Shown here one piece after another: positions 8,442-17,219 of a stretch of DNA of 64,000 nucleotides. The notes beneath the pieces were generated by a model. It was not told the DNA's origin and made no database searches. It saw only the letters and a program-made list of their open reading frames with translations. Position 1 is the first letter of the stretch, and every line of letters starts with the position of its first letter. The position numbers and the translations under genes are program-made. Location: assembly GCF_013401515.1 (NCBI RefSeq), contig NZ_CP058530.1, positions 1 through 64,000 of the forward strand, read 5' to 3'. The stretch comes from Halorarum halophilum (GTDB lineage Archaea; Halobacteriota; Halobacteria; Halobacteriales; Haloferacaceae).

Positions 8442-9383
8442 TCAGGTGCCGTCCGCGACCACGGTGCGGTACACGGCGCGGAGCCGCTCGTTCGACCGCT
8501 GGACGCTCACCTCGCGCGCGGCCTCGCGGCCGTTCGAGCGCTCCCGCGCCGCGAGCACGTCGGCGAGCGCGCCCGCGAGGTCCTCGTCGGTGGTCTCGAC
8601 CGCCGAGGGCGAGACGTCCGCCAGCCGGGCGCGCACGTCGCCGACGTCGGTCGTCACGACCGGAAGGTTGCACGCCATCGCCTCCTTCACGGCGTTGGGG
8701 GAGCCCTCGCGCCGGGAGGTGACCAGCAGCGAGTCGGCGGCGTTCATGTAGACGGGCATCCGGGCGTGCGGGACGCCCGTGACGGCGTGGAGTTCGACGG
8801 GTTCGTCGAGCCGCTCGCGGGCCGCCTCGACCACGCGCTCGGCGCGCGGGTAGTCCTTCACGCCGCGTTCGGGCGGGTACGGGAACAGAACGTGCCGGAC
8901 GTCGGGGTCCCAGCCGAGTTCCGCGCGCGCCTCGTCGGCGGGCGCGGGCGCGAACCGCTCGAGGTCGACGCCGTGAGGGATGACGTAGGAGTCGCAGTTC
9001 AGCCGGTCGGCCATCTCGTGGGACATGACGACGACGGCGTCGGCGAAGCGGGCGCAGGCCGCGCTCACCGGGCCGTAGGGGCCCATCAGGTCGGTCCCCC
9101 ACAGCGAGACGACGACGGGGAGCGACGGCTGGGCCACGGCGGCCGGGGCGGTCAGGCCGTAGTTCGCGTGGATCAGGTCGTAGTCGCCGAACGAGTGGCG
9201 CAGCACCGTCGGGTAGAGCCGGAGGTAGTCGAGCGGGCTCCGGCCGTCCACGTCGCCGTCGCCGACGTGCCGGTTCCCCGGCACGGGCAGCGTGGTCGTC
9301 TCGACTCCAGCGGCCTCCAGGTACCGGATCTGCTGGTTGAAGAACCGGGACTCGGTGTTCGTGACGAGCTGGAGCGCGCGCAT
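8442..9383 (-). CDS. Glycosyltransferase family 4
   Basis: A 313-residue cytoplasmic GT-B glycosyltransferase. The N-terminal domain has the short Rossmann start (MRALQLVTN) and HANYGLTAP; the C-terminal domain has HGVDLERFAP, LLVTSRREGSPNAVKEAMAC with the family EX7E-type sequence, and LPVVTTDVGD, which bind the sugar-nucleotide donor. ATG 9383 is one base after the stop of the FemAB-like gene (9385-9387), so this is the last gene of the long overlapping operon. An open frame continues upstream to 9515 but runs inside the FemAB gene. Donor and acceptor cannot be read from sequence; transfer of a uronate or hexose to the lipid-linked glycan is a reasonable inference. Confidence 0.9.
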   Translation of the reverse strand: MRALQLVTNTESRFFNQQIRYLEAAGVETTTLPVPGNRHVGDGDVDGRSPLDYLRLYPTVLRHSFGDYDLIHANYGLTAPAAVAQPSLPVVVSLWGTDLMGPYGPVSAACARFADAVVVMSHEMADRLNCDSYVIPHGVDLERFAPAPADEARAELGWDPDVRHVLFPYPPERGVKDYPRAERVVEAARERLDEPVELHAVTGVPHARMPVYMNAADSLLVTSRREGSPNAVKEAMACNLPVVTTDVGDVRARLADVSPSAVETTDEDLAGALADVLAARERSNGREAAREVSVQRSNERLRAVYRTVVADGT

Positions 9384-9384
9384 G

Positions 9385-10395
9385 CTATCGGGCCACCAGG
9401 TTGTACGCCCGCTTGGCCACGTCCATCCCCGCGCCGCCCGATTCGACGACGTAGTACGGCGCGAGGTCGGCGCCGAACTTGCTCTTGTACCGGCAGAGGC
9501 GTTCGGTGTTCGCACCCATCAGGTCGTACGTGTGAATCGACTCGCGCGGTTCCCCCGCGGCGATGTCCTGGACGATGGTCCAGTGGACGAGGCTGTTGAC
9601 GCTCACGCCCTCGTGGGTCGTGCGCGCGCCCCCGAGCCAGTAGTAGGCGGCGTCGTTCGAGAACAGCGCGATGACGCCGGTGAGGAACTCCCCGTCGGGC
9701 CCGCGGACGACGTAGGTGCGGGACCGGTCGTCCGCGGCCATCGCGTCGGTCAGATCGCGGACGTAGGGCCAGGTCAGGCTGAATCCGCGGTCCTGCTCGG
9801 CGTAGCGTTCGGCCGTGCGGTCGAACACCGCGCGGGTCCCCTCCTGCCCCTCGACGTCGACGGTCACGTCGAGGTCGCGGGCGTCGCGGATCTCCCGGCG
9901 CAGGCTCTTGCTACACGCCGTGAGCAGGTCCTCGGGGTCCTCGTCGCCGACGTGGAGTTCGTAGGTGAAGCGGGTCTCGAGGTCGAAGTCGTTCCAGATG
10001 TACGGCCGCGGGTCGGGGAACGACGTGTTGCAGACGGTCCGGAACAGCGTCAGCGACGACTCGACGCCGAGTTCGTCCACGAGCGCCTCGGCGAACTTCG
10101 TGTTCACCTTCTCGCGCTTGCGCCGCTTGGGGCTGGCCGGCATCACGAGCGGGCCGAGGTGTGGGATCGAGAAGCCGGGCGGCGGCGACATCACCGCGGT
10201 GCCGACCGACTGCTCGCGGACGACCGCGGGGAACAGGCCGACCGGCCTGTCGCCCTTGAACGCGCCGTAGAGTCGGAGGTCGCCGTCGGCGTGCTCGTCG
10301 AGGACGCCGAGCGCGGCCGGCGCGTGGAACGGCTCGAACCCGGACGACGGCAGGGCGTCCCCCCACTCCTCGAGCGAGAGCGTGTCGAGTTTCAT
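9385..10395 (-). CDS. FemAB-like GNAT-fold transferase
   Basis: A 336-residue protein with the tandem GNAT fold of the FemABX family: an N-terminal GNAT half (FEPFHAPAALGVLDE, then SPPPGFSIPHLGPLVM) and a C-terminal half with the conserved SKSLRREIRDARD helix, the GVIALFSNDAAYYWLGG core and YDLMGAN...YKSKFG. In bacteria FemABX enzymes transfer aminoacyl groups from tRNA to peptidoglycan; archaea lack murein, so the likely acceptor is a glycan or amino sugar. ATG 10395 overlaps the upstream stop by 4 bases, and a TATA-like box at 10423-10430 may also give a separate leaderless transcript. It is clearly related to the gene at 25241-26236 (same KRRKR/K block, same DLVGANxERxxxYKxKFxxDLxPY ending). 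Confidence 0.85.
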   Translation of the reverse strand: MKLDTLSLEEWGDALPSSGFEPFHAPAALGVLDEHADGDLRLYGAFKGDRPVGLFPAVVREQSVGTAVMSPPPGFSIPHLGPLVMPASPKRRKREKVNTKFAEALVDELGVESSLTLFRTVCNTSFPDPRPYIWNDFDLETRFTYELHVGDEDPEDLLTACSKSLRREIRDARDLDVTVDVEGQEGTRAVFDRTAERYAEQDRGFSLTWPYVRDLTDAMAADDRSRTYVVRGPDGEFLTGVIALFSNDAAYYWLGGARTTHEGVSVNSLVHWTIVQDIAAGEPRESIHTYDLMGANTERLCRYKSKFGADLAPYYVVESGGAGMDVAKRAYNLVAR

Positions 10396-11477
10396 TCGCT
10401 CCGGTCGGGGGCTCCCGTCGGGTTTGTTATCTCCCGCCTACCGTCCGAACGGTCTGGGTCGGGCGATTCTACCGGGCCCGAGGTGGGAGCGTCCGACCGG
10501 GACGGATCGGGGGCCGATCCGCCGTCCGACGCGGGCGGTTCGTGGAGGTCCTCCCGCTCGTACAGCTCGCCGGGCGGGCCGACCCAGGCGCCCAGGTCGA
10601 GCGCGTGCTCGATCAGCCGGCGGTACAGCCGGCGGTGGCCGGGGAAGTCGCCCTCGCTGAAGTGGCGCGGGTGCCAGAGCACGGTCATCACCGCGCCGTT
10701 GTCGCGCGCCTCGGCGAGCAGTTCCTCGCAGGCCTCCCAGGCGCGGTCGAAGTCGTCGGCGGGGTCGGGGAGGGCCTGCTCCATGATCGTCAGCGGGAAG
10801 ACGACGAACCCGTCGTCGAACGGGCGCTGGATGCCGTAGCCGTGCTGGAAACCGTACTCGTCGCTGGAGCCGAGCGACGCGTCGTACGACAGCCCGATGT
10901 CGCGGTGGTGCTCCCACGTCTCCGGGCGCGAGAGGTTGAGGTAGTGCTGGCGCCCGCCGAGCACCTCGTGGCCGACCGCCGCCTCGACGGCGGCCTTCTC
11001 CTCGCGGAGGCGCTCGCGGTCGGTGGGCGACTCGTAAGAGCCGTGTAACCCGAGCTCCCAGCCGCCCTCGTCCAGCCGCGAGAGGGCCTCCAGGACGTCC
11101 GGGTCGTCGAGGCTGTAGCGCCCGGCGAACAGCTGCCACCCCTCCATCGAGAGCCACTCGCGGGGCGGCCGGTCGCGGAAGAGGCGCTGCTCGCGGAGGA
11201 CGTAGACCGCCGACCGGACCCCGAGGTCGTCCTCGAGGTCCATCATCGTCCCGAACTGCCAGTACGGGTTCCGCCCCGGCAGCGCGGTCGAGAGGTGGTA
11301 CCGCCGCCGCGCCGGCTCCGTGAGCGCGTAGTAGAGCGACTGGTACGTCTTGTACGGCCGGTCGAGGTCGTGGGTGAGCAGCAGCGCGAAACTGTGGCCG
11401 TCCGGGACGGGCCGTTCCGCGTCGCCACCGGCGGGACCGTCGTCGCCGGCGCCGTCGCGGTCGTTCGTGGGGCTCAC
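10392..11477 (-). CDS. Polysaccharide deacetylase-like protein (NodB-fold)
   Basis: A 361-residue protein. The core resembles NodB-fold carbohydrate esterase family 4-like proteins: LLLTHDLDR (about residue 35) as the metal-site start, then ELGLHGSYES with a histidine that would be the second ligand motif, RQHYLNLSRPETWEHH, and a late VLWHPRHF strand. The C-terminal 50 residues are Pro/Asp/Ser-rich and probably disordered. GTG 11477 overlaps the stop of the DUF354 gene (11474-11476) by 4 bases. It may de-N-acetylate an amino sugar in the glycan, which would create a free amine that the adjacent FemAB-like enzyme could acylate; that coupling is an inference. No signal peptide is seen, so it acts in the cytoplasm. 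Confidence 0.8.
   Translation of the reverse strand: MSPTNDRDGAGDDGPAGGDAERPVPDGHSFALLLTHDLDRPYKTYQSLYYALTEPARRRYHLSTALPGRNPYWQFGTMMDLEDDLGVRSAVYVLREQRLFRDRPPREWLSMEGWQLFAGRYSLDDPDVLEALSRLDEGGWELGLHGSYESPTDRERLREEKAAVEAAVGHEVLGGRQHYLNLSRPETWEHHRDIGLSYDASLGSSDEYGFQHGYGIQRPFDDGFVVFPLTIMEQALPDPADDFDRAWEACEELLAEARDNGAVMTVLWHPRHFSEGDFPGHRRLYRRLIEHALDLGAWVGPPGELYEREDLHEPPASDGGSAPDPSRSDAPTSGPVESPDPDRSDGRREITNPTGAPDRSE
10423..10430 (-). promoter_or_regulatory. Internal TATA-like box before the FemAB-like gene
   Basis: The minus strand reads ATAACAAA 28 bases before ATG 10395, inside the disordered tail coding region of the deacetylase gene. It closely resembles the ATAACAAT boxes at 21438, 19054 and 23580. 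A leaderless internal transcript is inferred. Confidence 0.45.
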
Positions 11478-12508
11478 GCCGCGCCCACCTCCTGGACGGT
11501 GTCGAGCATGTACGCGGTCACGTCGACCTTCTCCGCGAGCATGTCGCGCCGCCGCGCCCGCCACCGGTCGCCCGCGTCCGGATCGGCGGCCAGGTCGACG
11601 GCCGTCTCGACGAACTCGTCGTCGTCGCGGACGGTGGTGACGAGGCCGTACTCGTGGAGCTCGTGGAACACGCCCATCTCGCCGTCGAAGGGGTTGAGCC
11701 GGACGGTCGGCGTGCCGAGGACTGCCGCCTCGGCCGCCGTCGTCCCGGAGTCCCCGGCGTACAGGTCAGCGTGCGCGAGGAGCTGGTGGAGGTCCTCGGG
11801 CGGCACGGGCAGCCGGCGGTCGTCGAGGTCGGCGGGGAGCGGCCCCTCGCTCGACACGTACACCGTCAGCCCCGCCCCCTCGAGGCGCTCGACGAGGTCG
11901 CGCTTTCCCTCGGGCGTGAGGCTCTCGTGGCCGGTGTCGTGGTGGGCGCCCATCGCGACGAACCGGAGGACGGCGTACGGCTCGTCGGGGTCGACGCCCG
12001 ACTCGCGGAGCGACTCGGGGTCGGGGTCGAAGCGCGCCGGGTGGAGGTAGGCGAGTTCGTGGAACCCCTCGTACCGGCGCTGGTGGGCGCCCAGGTCGCG
12101 CCCGTAGCGGGACGGCGTGCAGACGACGCTCGCGAACGGGGTCGTGACCCGTTCGAGCAGCCCCGCGTTCTCGGTGTCGTGGAAGACGACGTTCGGGACG
12201 CCGAGCAGCCGCGAGACGTGCGCGGCGGCGGGGTTGAGCCTGCTCACCACCACGTCGGGGTCGAACCGGCGGGCCAGCCTGAGCAACCGCGCCTCGCGGG
12301 CGACCCACTCGCGGACCAGCCCGCCGCGACCCTCGGTCACGCCGGTCAGGGGCGTGTGTGCGACGCCGGCCGCGTCGAGCAGGTCGGTCGTCACGTCCTT
12401 CTCGCGGGAGGCGACGTGGACGTCGTGGCCCGACTCCCGCAGGCCGTCGGCGGCGTGTTTGAACAGGTGGACGTGGGCCGGGTGACTCACGTCGAACAGC
12501 ACGCGCAT
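11474..12508 (-). CDS. DUF354 family protein (GT-B / UDP-GlcNAc 2-epimerase-like)
   Basis: A 344-residue cytoplasmic protein starting RVLFDVSHPAHVHLFK, the hallmark of DUF354. The fold is GT-B, related to the non-hydrolysing UDP-N-acetylglucosamine 2-epimerases and to GT28-like transferases. The C-terminal half has YAGDSGTTAAEAAVLGTPTVRLNP, the sugar-nucleotide-binding G-x-T-x-x-E-A signature. In the neighbouring uronate pathway the last classical step is a 2-epimerase of this fold, so this gene could be either that epimerase or the transferase that uses the product. The start is taken as ATG 12508, which shares bases with the TGA of the preceding gene; a GTG at 12511 is one codon earlier. 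It is part of the overlapping operon. Confidence 0.85.
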   Translation of the reverse strand: MRVLFDVSHPAHVHLFKHAADGLRESGHDVHVASREKDVTTDLLDAAGVAHTPLTGVTEGRGGLVREWVAREARLLRLARRFDPDVVVSRLNPAAAHVSRLLGVPNVVFHDTENAGLLERVTTPFASVVCTPSRYGRDLGAHQRRYEGFHELAYLHPARFDPDPESLRESGVDPDEPYAVLRFVAMGAHHDTGHESLTPEGKRDLVERLEGAGLTVYVSSEGPLPADLDDRRLPVPPEDLHQLLAHADLYAGDSGTTAAEAAVLGTPTVRLNPFDGEMGVFHELHEYGLVTTVRDDDEFVETAVDLAADPDAGDRWRARRRDMLAEKVDVTAYMLDTVQEVGAA

Positions 12509-14082
12509 CACTCCAGGTAGCCGAGGTCGGCGAGCCGTTGCTCCATCTCCTCACCTCCTCCCTCGCTCGCGTCGCGCTCGGCGTCAAGCGGCGGTCGGGT
12601 CGCGATACCCCGCTCCGCCGGGTCGCTGCCGGGTTCGAACACGTCGAGCACGGTCCCGTCCATGTCCGTCGGCACCGACGCGCCCATCGCGTGCAGCAGC
12701 GTCGGCGCGAGGTCGACGATGCGGGCGCGCTCGCCCAGCCCCTCGCTCCGGAAGCTCGGCCCGGAGAAGAGGAACACCCCCTCGGGCATGTTGCCGCCGC
12801 GCCAGACGCCCTCGCTCGCGTACCACGAGTCGGGGCCGATGGCGTCGCTGGTGTGGACGTTCTCGCCCTGGTCGAGGATGAGGTCCGGGGCGTTGTCGGC
12901 GTACTCCCCCTCGTAGTACTCCTCGCCGCGCTGGACCGAGCGAACGATCCGCTGGCCGGTCTCGGGGTGGCGAAGCCCCTCGAGTTCCTCGATGAGTTCG
13001 TCCCGGAGGTCCTCGTAGCGCGGGTCGTCCTCGGGGACGTTGAGGTAGATCGGCCCCTGGTTGCTCGCGACCGCGGTCGTCGCGTCCCAGTCGACGACCG
13101 AGAGCACGCGGTCGCGCTTGACGCCCTCCTCCCACGGGACCATGCGCTGGACCCGCTCGGGGACGACCTCGCTCAGCGTCTCGACCATGCCGAGTCGCTT
13201 GGCGACCGAGAGCGCGCGCTCCTTCGTGATGCCGAGCGACTGGAGCGCGGAGTCGACGCCCGCGTCGACCGTCAGGTACCCCCGCTCGGCGAGCCAGGCG
13301 TTGATGTAGAACACGGTCTCCACCTCGCAGGTGCCGTGGTCGGACATGACGAGGATGTCGTGGTCCTCCTCGTCGTCGAGGAACCGGCCGATGTGCTCGT
13401 CGATGCGCTGCCACGCGCGGTAGACGGGCTCCTCGTCCCAGAAGTAGTGCTGGAGCGCCATGCTGTAGAACACCGTGAGGTGGAGGAAGTCGGGCTCCTC
13501 CCGCTCCAGCAGCTTCCGTGCGGCCTCGAACCGGAGGTCCACGAGGTCGAGCACCGCCTCGACCTCCGCCTCGCCGGTCTCGGTCGGGGAGATCATCGGC
13601 GACGGGTGGACCCGGTAGTCCAGTTCCTCGCGCAGGAACTCCTCCACGTCGGGCGGCGTGGCGAAGTCGGTGTCCAGCGAGCGGTACGTCCCCTCGGAGG
13701 CGTCCGGCCCGCCGGCGACGACGAAGCCGTCGATGTCCTTCGGCGGGTACGTCGAGGGCTTGTTGATGACCCCCGCGCTCATCCCGTCCGCGTTGAGGTA
13801 GTCCCACAGCTCGCCGCTCTTGAAGTCGGTCGCGTCGTGGAACACGTGCTCCCTGTTCTCGGTGTCGATGCGGTCGAACCGGAAGACGTCGAGCTTGCCG
13901 GGGTTCTTCCCCGTCGCGTAGCACTTCCAGTTCGGAACCGTCAGCGGCGGCAGGCAGCTCTCGGAGACGCCCCCGATGCCGTCGTCGATCAGCCGCTGGA
14001 GGTTCGGCAGGTCCCCCCCGTCGAGCCAATCGCCGATGAGGTCCCAGTTCGCTCCGTCGAGTCCGATGGTGATTGTCGTCAT
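12508..14082 (-). CDS. Alkaline-phosphatase-superfamily phosphodiesterase-like protein with altered metal site
   Basis: A 524-residue protein of the type I phosphodiesterase/nucleotide pyrophosphatase branch. It begins IGLDGANWDLI (metal ligand D9), has the nucleophile region PPLTVPNW (T48), and VMSDHGTCE (D248, H249). It ends with the EQRLADLGYLE tail found also in the paralogue at 23613-25244. Two predicted ligands of the first metal differ from the norm: the usual D-x3-H motif reads M208-A-L-Q-H212, and the late histidine is replaced by asparagine (GGNMPEG, N431). The paralogue keeps both. It may bind one metal only or act non-catalytically. Ten bases separate it from the upstream gene stop, and its own stop overlaps the DUF354 start. 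Confidence 0.85.
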   Translation of the reverse strand: MTTITIGLDGANWDLIGDWLDGGDLPNLQRLIDDGIGGVSESCLPPLTVPNWKCYATGKNPGKLDVFRFDRIDTENREHVFHDATDFKSGELWDYLNADGMSAGVINKPSTYPPKDIDGFVVAGGPDASEGTYRSLDTDFATPPDVEEFLREELDYRVHPSPMISPTETGEAEVEAVLDLVDLRFEAARKLLEREEPDFLHLTVFYSMALQHYFWDEEPVYRAWQRIDEHIGRFLDDEEDHDILVMSDHGTCEVETVFYINAWLAERGYLTVDAGVDSALQSLGITKERALSVAKRLGMVETLSEVVPERVQRMVPWEEGVKRDRVLSVVDWDATTAVASNQGPIYLNVPEDDPRYEDLRDELIEELEGLRHPETGQRIVRSVQRGEEYYEGEYADNAPDLILDQGENVHTSDAIGPDSWYASEGVWRGGNMPEGVFLFSGPSFRSEGLGERARIVDLAPTLLHAMGASVPTDMDGTVLDVFEPGSDPAERGIATRPPLDAERDASEGGGEEMEQRLADLGYLE

Positions 14083-14092
14083 GAGTTGGTAG

Positions 14093-14878
14093 TCACGTCG
14101 TGGTGGTCCGAACCGCGTTGAGCCCCCGTTTCACGAGGTTGACCGCGGTGTCCTTCGTGCGCTCAGCGACGAGTTCGGGGTAGGAGTCCGCCCACCGGTT
14201 CGGGTGTGCCAGCACGCAGGCCCGCGAGACCTCCCGGTCCGCGAGCAGCGCCGCCAGCTCCGCGGTCGTGTCGGCGGCGACGGTCTTCTCCCCCTCGCCC
14301 ATCGTGTGGTCCTTGATCTTCAGCGGGCCGTCCCGCCAGGTCCGGCTCGTGTCCGAGAAGTACGTCACGTCCTCGAAGTCCATCGACAGGTACGCCTCGC
14401 CGAGCAGGTCGTACTCGTCGAACCCGGGCGCGCCCTCGGCGGCGAACATGTCCCGGTTGTCGTGGGGCGACAGCGGGTTGCCGTGCATGCACACCGTGTC
14501 GATGTCGCAGACGTGCCGGAACCAACGGAGCGAGTCCTCGAACAGCTCGTGGGCGCGTTCGAGGTCCCCGCCGGCCTTGACGTAGTCCTCGTAGTGGTAG
14601 CCGACCTCGTGGCCGAGGTGCTCGACCTCCCGCGCCATCGTCGGCTCGAACGTCGAGGTCCGGAAGTAGTACGTGCTCTCGACGCCGCGCTCGGCCTCGA
14701 GCCGGGCCATCTTGAGTGAGTTCTCGGCCTTCCGGTCCACGTCGTGTCTGAGCACGACGAACCGCTCGGGCAGTTCCTCGGCCGAGAGGTAGTCCCGGAC
14801 GGTGACGAACTCGTAGCCGGCGTCCGCGCACGCGTCGAGCAGGCCGGCGTAGTCCGCGAAGGTGAAGCCGTCCGTCAT
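14093..14878 (-). CDS. Polysaccharide deacetylase-like protein (second NodB-fold copy)
   Basis: A 261-residue protein with VVLRHDVDRKAENS near residue 43 as the D-D/H metal-site motif, then STYYFRTSTFEP, EVGYHYEDYVKAGGD and VCMHGNPLSPHDNRD, and a late CVLAHPNRWADS strand. This pattern is the WalW/NodB-like family often found in archaeal and bacterial polysaccharide loci. It is unlike the other copy at 10392-11477 outside the HDxDR motif, so the two may act on different residues. ATG 14878 overlaps the stop of the 6-dehydrogenase gene by 4 bases, which fixes the start and ties it to the operon. No export signal is present. Confidence 0.85.
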   Translation of the reverse strand: MTDGFTFADYAGLLDACADAGYEFVTVRDYLSAEELPERFVVLRHDVDRKAENSLKMARLEAERGVESTYYFRTSTFEPTMAREVEHLGHEVGYHYEDYVKAGGDLERAHELFEDSLRWFRHVCDIDTVCMHGNPLSPHDNRDMFAAEGAPGFDEYDLLGEAYLSMDFEDVTYFSDTSRTWRDGPLKIKDHTMGEGEKTVAADTTAELAALLADREVSRACVLAHPNRWADSYPELVAERTKDTAVNLVKRGLNAVRTTTT

Positions 14879-16239
14879 TCCCAGCCCCGCCCCACGGTGT
14901 AGAGCCGGTGGTCTGCGCCCCCGAGGTCGACGACGTCCCGGCCGTCGACGACGACCAGCCCGTCGTCGAACGCGGGCCAGTCGACCGCGTCGAACTCGGG
15001 GTGGTCGGTGACGAGCGCGACGGCGTCGACGTCCCGGTCGTAGATCTCCTCGAGCGGGACGTCGTCGGCGTCGAACCCCTCGGCGTCGACGAGCGGGTCC
15101 GCGGCGAGCACCTCCGCGCCGTGGTCGGAGAGCGCCGAGCACACCCCGAGCGCGGGGCTGGCGCGGGTCTCCTTCACGCCGGCGCGGTAGGTGAGCCCCA
15201 GGACGAGCACGCGCGCGTCGTCCAGGGCCGTCCCGTCGGCCTGGAGCCCCTCGGCCACCTTCGCGGCGACGAAGTCCGGCATGGCGTCGTTCACCCCGCG
15301 CGCCGTCTCCAGCAGCGGCGCCGCGGTCTCCAGCCAGTTGATGAGGAAGTACGGGTAGTACGGGATGCAGTGACCGCCCACGCCCGGACCGGGGGTGTGG
15401 ATGTCGCAGAACGGCTGGGTGTTGGCGGTCGCGATCGCCTCGCGGGTGTCGATGTCGAGCTCGTCGGTGAACCGCGCGGCCTCGTTGGCGAGCGCGATGT
15501 TCACGTCGCGGTACAGCCCCTCGAACACCTTCACCGCCTCAGCGGTCGTCGCGTCCGACACCGGGAGCACCTCGTTGTCCACGAGCTCCTCGTAGATCGT
15601 CCGCGCACACCGGGTGCTCTCGGCGTCGACGCCGCCGACGACCTTCGGGTGCGCCCCGCGCACGTCCCGGAGCGCGCGCCCGCTGGAGGTCCGCTCGGGA
15701 CAGAACGCCAGCCCGAACTCGCCGCGCCGGAGGCCGCTCTCACGCTCCAGCAGCGGGAGCACGACGTCGCGGCACGTTCCCGGCGGCACGGTCGACTCGA
15801 CGACGACGAGGTCGCCGGGGTAGAGGCCGCTCGCGACGCCCTCGACCGCCGCCTCCAGCGTGGAGAGGTCGGGTTCGTTCGCCTCGGTGACGAGCGTCGG
15901 CACGATGACGACGTGGACGCTCGCGTCCCGGGCGGCCGCGGCCGGGTCGGTCGTCGCCGTCAGCGCACCTGCCTCGGAGACCGCCGAGACCGCCTCGGGC
16001 AGGCCCGGCTCGCGCTCGACGTGGCACTCGCCGGCCTCGACGGCCGCGACCACGTCGGGGTCGACGTCGACGCCGGTGACGTTCCCGCACGTCTCGGCGT
16101 ACACGGTCGCGAGCGGGAGGCCCATCTTGCCGAGGCCGTACACCGCGACCGGCACCTCGCCGTTCACGAACGCGGCGCGCCGGGCGTCGTCGTCGAGGTC
16201 CGTGCCGTACAGCGACCGGACCTCGGACCTCGTCGTCAC
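14875..16239 (-). CDS. UDP-N-acetyl-hexosamine 6-dehydrogenase (WecC/WbpA-like)
   Basis: A 454-residue NAD-dependent nucleotide-sugar 6-dehydrogenase. It has the Rossmann glycine motif GLGKMGLP (about 36-43), PTLVTEANEPDL, VVVESTVPPGT, the helix region AEAVKVFEGLYRDVNIALANE, the catalytic cysteine loop GPGVGGHCIPYYPYF, and GLTYRAGVKETRASPA in the UDP-binding C-terminal domain. GGHCIP favours N-acetylhexosamine substrates (UDP-GlcNAc or UDP-ManNAc) over UDP-glucose. It oxidises C6 to a uronic acid, the first committed step of a UDP-diacetamido-uronate route encoded with the next three genes upstream. GTG 16239 overlaps the TGA of the 3-dehydrogenase gene. Confidence 0.9.
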   Translation of the reverse strand: MTTRSEVRSLYGTDLDDDARRAAFVNGEVPVAVYGLGKMGLPLATVYAETCGNVTGVDVDPDVVAAVEAGECHVEREPGLPEAVSAVSEAGALTATTDPAAAARDASVHVVIVPTLVTEANEPDLSTLEAAVEGVASGLYPGDLVVVESTVPPGTCRDVVLPLLERESGLRRGEFGLAFCPERTSSGRALRDVRGAHPKVVGGVDAESTRCARTIYEELVDNEVLPVSDATTAEAVKVFEGLYRDVNIALANEAARFTDELDIDTREAIATANTQPFCDIHTPGPGVGGHCIPYYPYFLINWLETAAPLLETARGVNDAMPDFVAAKVAEGLQADGTALDDARVLVLGLTYRAGVKETRASPALGVCSALSDHGAEVLAADPLVDAEGFDADDVPLEEIYDRDVDAVALVTDHPEFDAVDWPAFDDGLVVVDGRDVVDLGGADHRLYTVGRGWE

Positions 16240-17219
16240 GACGCCACCTCCTTCTCCCGCTCCTCCCGCCGTCGGCCGGCGGCGATGTCGTCGATGCGGC
16301 GGGCGACCTCGACCGCCCGGAGGCCGTCCTCGGCGGTGACGACCGGCTCGGACCCGTTCCGCACCGCGGCGGCGAACGACTCCAGTTCGGCCTTCAGCGG
16401 TTCGCCGTTCTCGACGGTGGGCCGCTCGACGACGCTCTCGACGCGCTCGCGCACCGTGCCGTCGTTCTCGACGTACGCCGGCGCGGTGTGGCGGTGGATC
16501 TCCACCGACTGGTTCATGTAGTCCACGCAGACCCGGCACTCGCGGGCGGTGATGCCGAGCTTTCGCACCTTCCGCTGGGTGACGCGGCTCGCCGTCAGGT
16601 TCGCGATGACGCCGTCCTCGAACCGGCAGGTCGCGGTGGCGTAGCGGTTGCCGTCCACGCCCGCCGCGTCCACGGAGACGGGGGCGTCGTCGAGCAGCGA
16701 GCACACGATGTCGATGTCGTGGATCATCAGGTCGAACACGGCCGAGTCGGCCACCTCGCGCTGGCGCGGCGGTCCGAGCCGCTGGGCGTCGACCGCGAGC
16801 ACGTCGATGTTCGGGAGCACGTCGGCCAGCGCCCGCACGGCGGGGTTGAACCGCTCGATGTGGCCGACCTGGAGCACAAGCCCCTCGTCGCGGGCGCGCT
16901 CCGCGAGTTCGCGTCCCCGCTGGAGGTCGTCGACGTACGGTTTCTCGACCAGCGCGTGCGTGCCCGCGTCGATCGCGCGTTCGAGCATCGCGGGGTGGGC
17001 GGCCGTCGGCACCGCGACGGAGACGAGGTCGGCGTCCTCGAGGAGGTCGCCGGCGTCGCGGGCGACCGAGCCGTAGTCGTCGGCGACTCCCCGGGCGGCC
17101 TGCGTGTCGAGGTCGGCGACGCCGACCAGGTCCACGTCCGGGAGTTCGCTGTACACCCGGGCGTGGTTGCGTCCCATACTGCCGACGCCGATGACGCCGG
17201 CGGCCAGCGGGTCGCTCAT
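16236..17219 (-). CDS. UDP-GlcNAcA 3-dehydrogenase (WlbA/WbpB-like, Gfo/Idh/MocA family)
   Basis: A 327-residue NAD-dependent dehydrogenase with GVIGVGSMGRNHARVY at the N terminus and the catalytic EKP motif (K93) in VEKPYVDD. HIERFNPAVRAL and MIHDIDIVCSLL carry further family residues. It matches the WlbA/WbpB group, which oxidise C3 of UDP-N-acetylglucosaminuronic acid before transamination. The flanking aminotransferase, acetyltransferase and 6-dehydrogenase, each overlapping by 4 bases, strongly support this assignment over an inositol or glucose dehydrogenase. The start ATG 17219 is fixed by the ATGA overlap with the aminotransferase stop. The charged C-terminal tail (RRREEREKE) is short. 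Confidence 0.9.
   Translation of the reverse strand: MSDPLAAGVIGVGSMGRNHARVYSELPDVDLVGVADLDTQAARGVADDYGSVARDAGDLLEDADLVSVAVPTAAHPAMLERAIDAGTHALVEKPYVDDLQRGRELAERARDEGLVLQVGHIERFNPAVRALADVLPNIDVLAVDAQRLGPPRQREVADSAVFDLMIHDIDIVCSLLDDAPVSVDAAGVDGNRYATATCRFEDGVIANLTASRVTQRKVRKLGITARECRVCVDYMNQSVEIHRHTAPAYVENDGTVRERVESVVERPTVENGEPLKAELESFAAAVRNGSEPVVTAEDGLRAVEVARRIDDIAAGRRREEREKEVAS

Noticed and set aside
9385-10395. FemAB-like gene as a sign of bacterial DNA contamination
   Set aside because: The gene is embedded by 4-base overlaps in an acidic, archaeal-type operon and has a paralogue in the same cluster, so it belongs to this genome.
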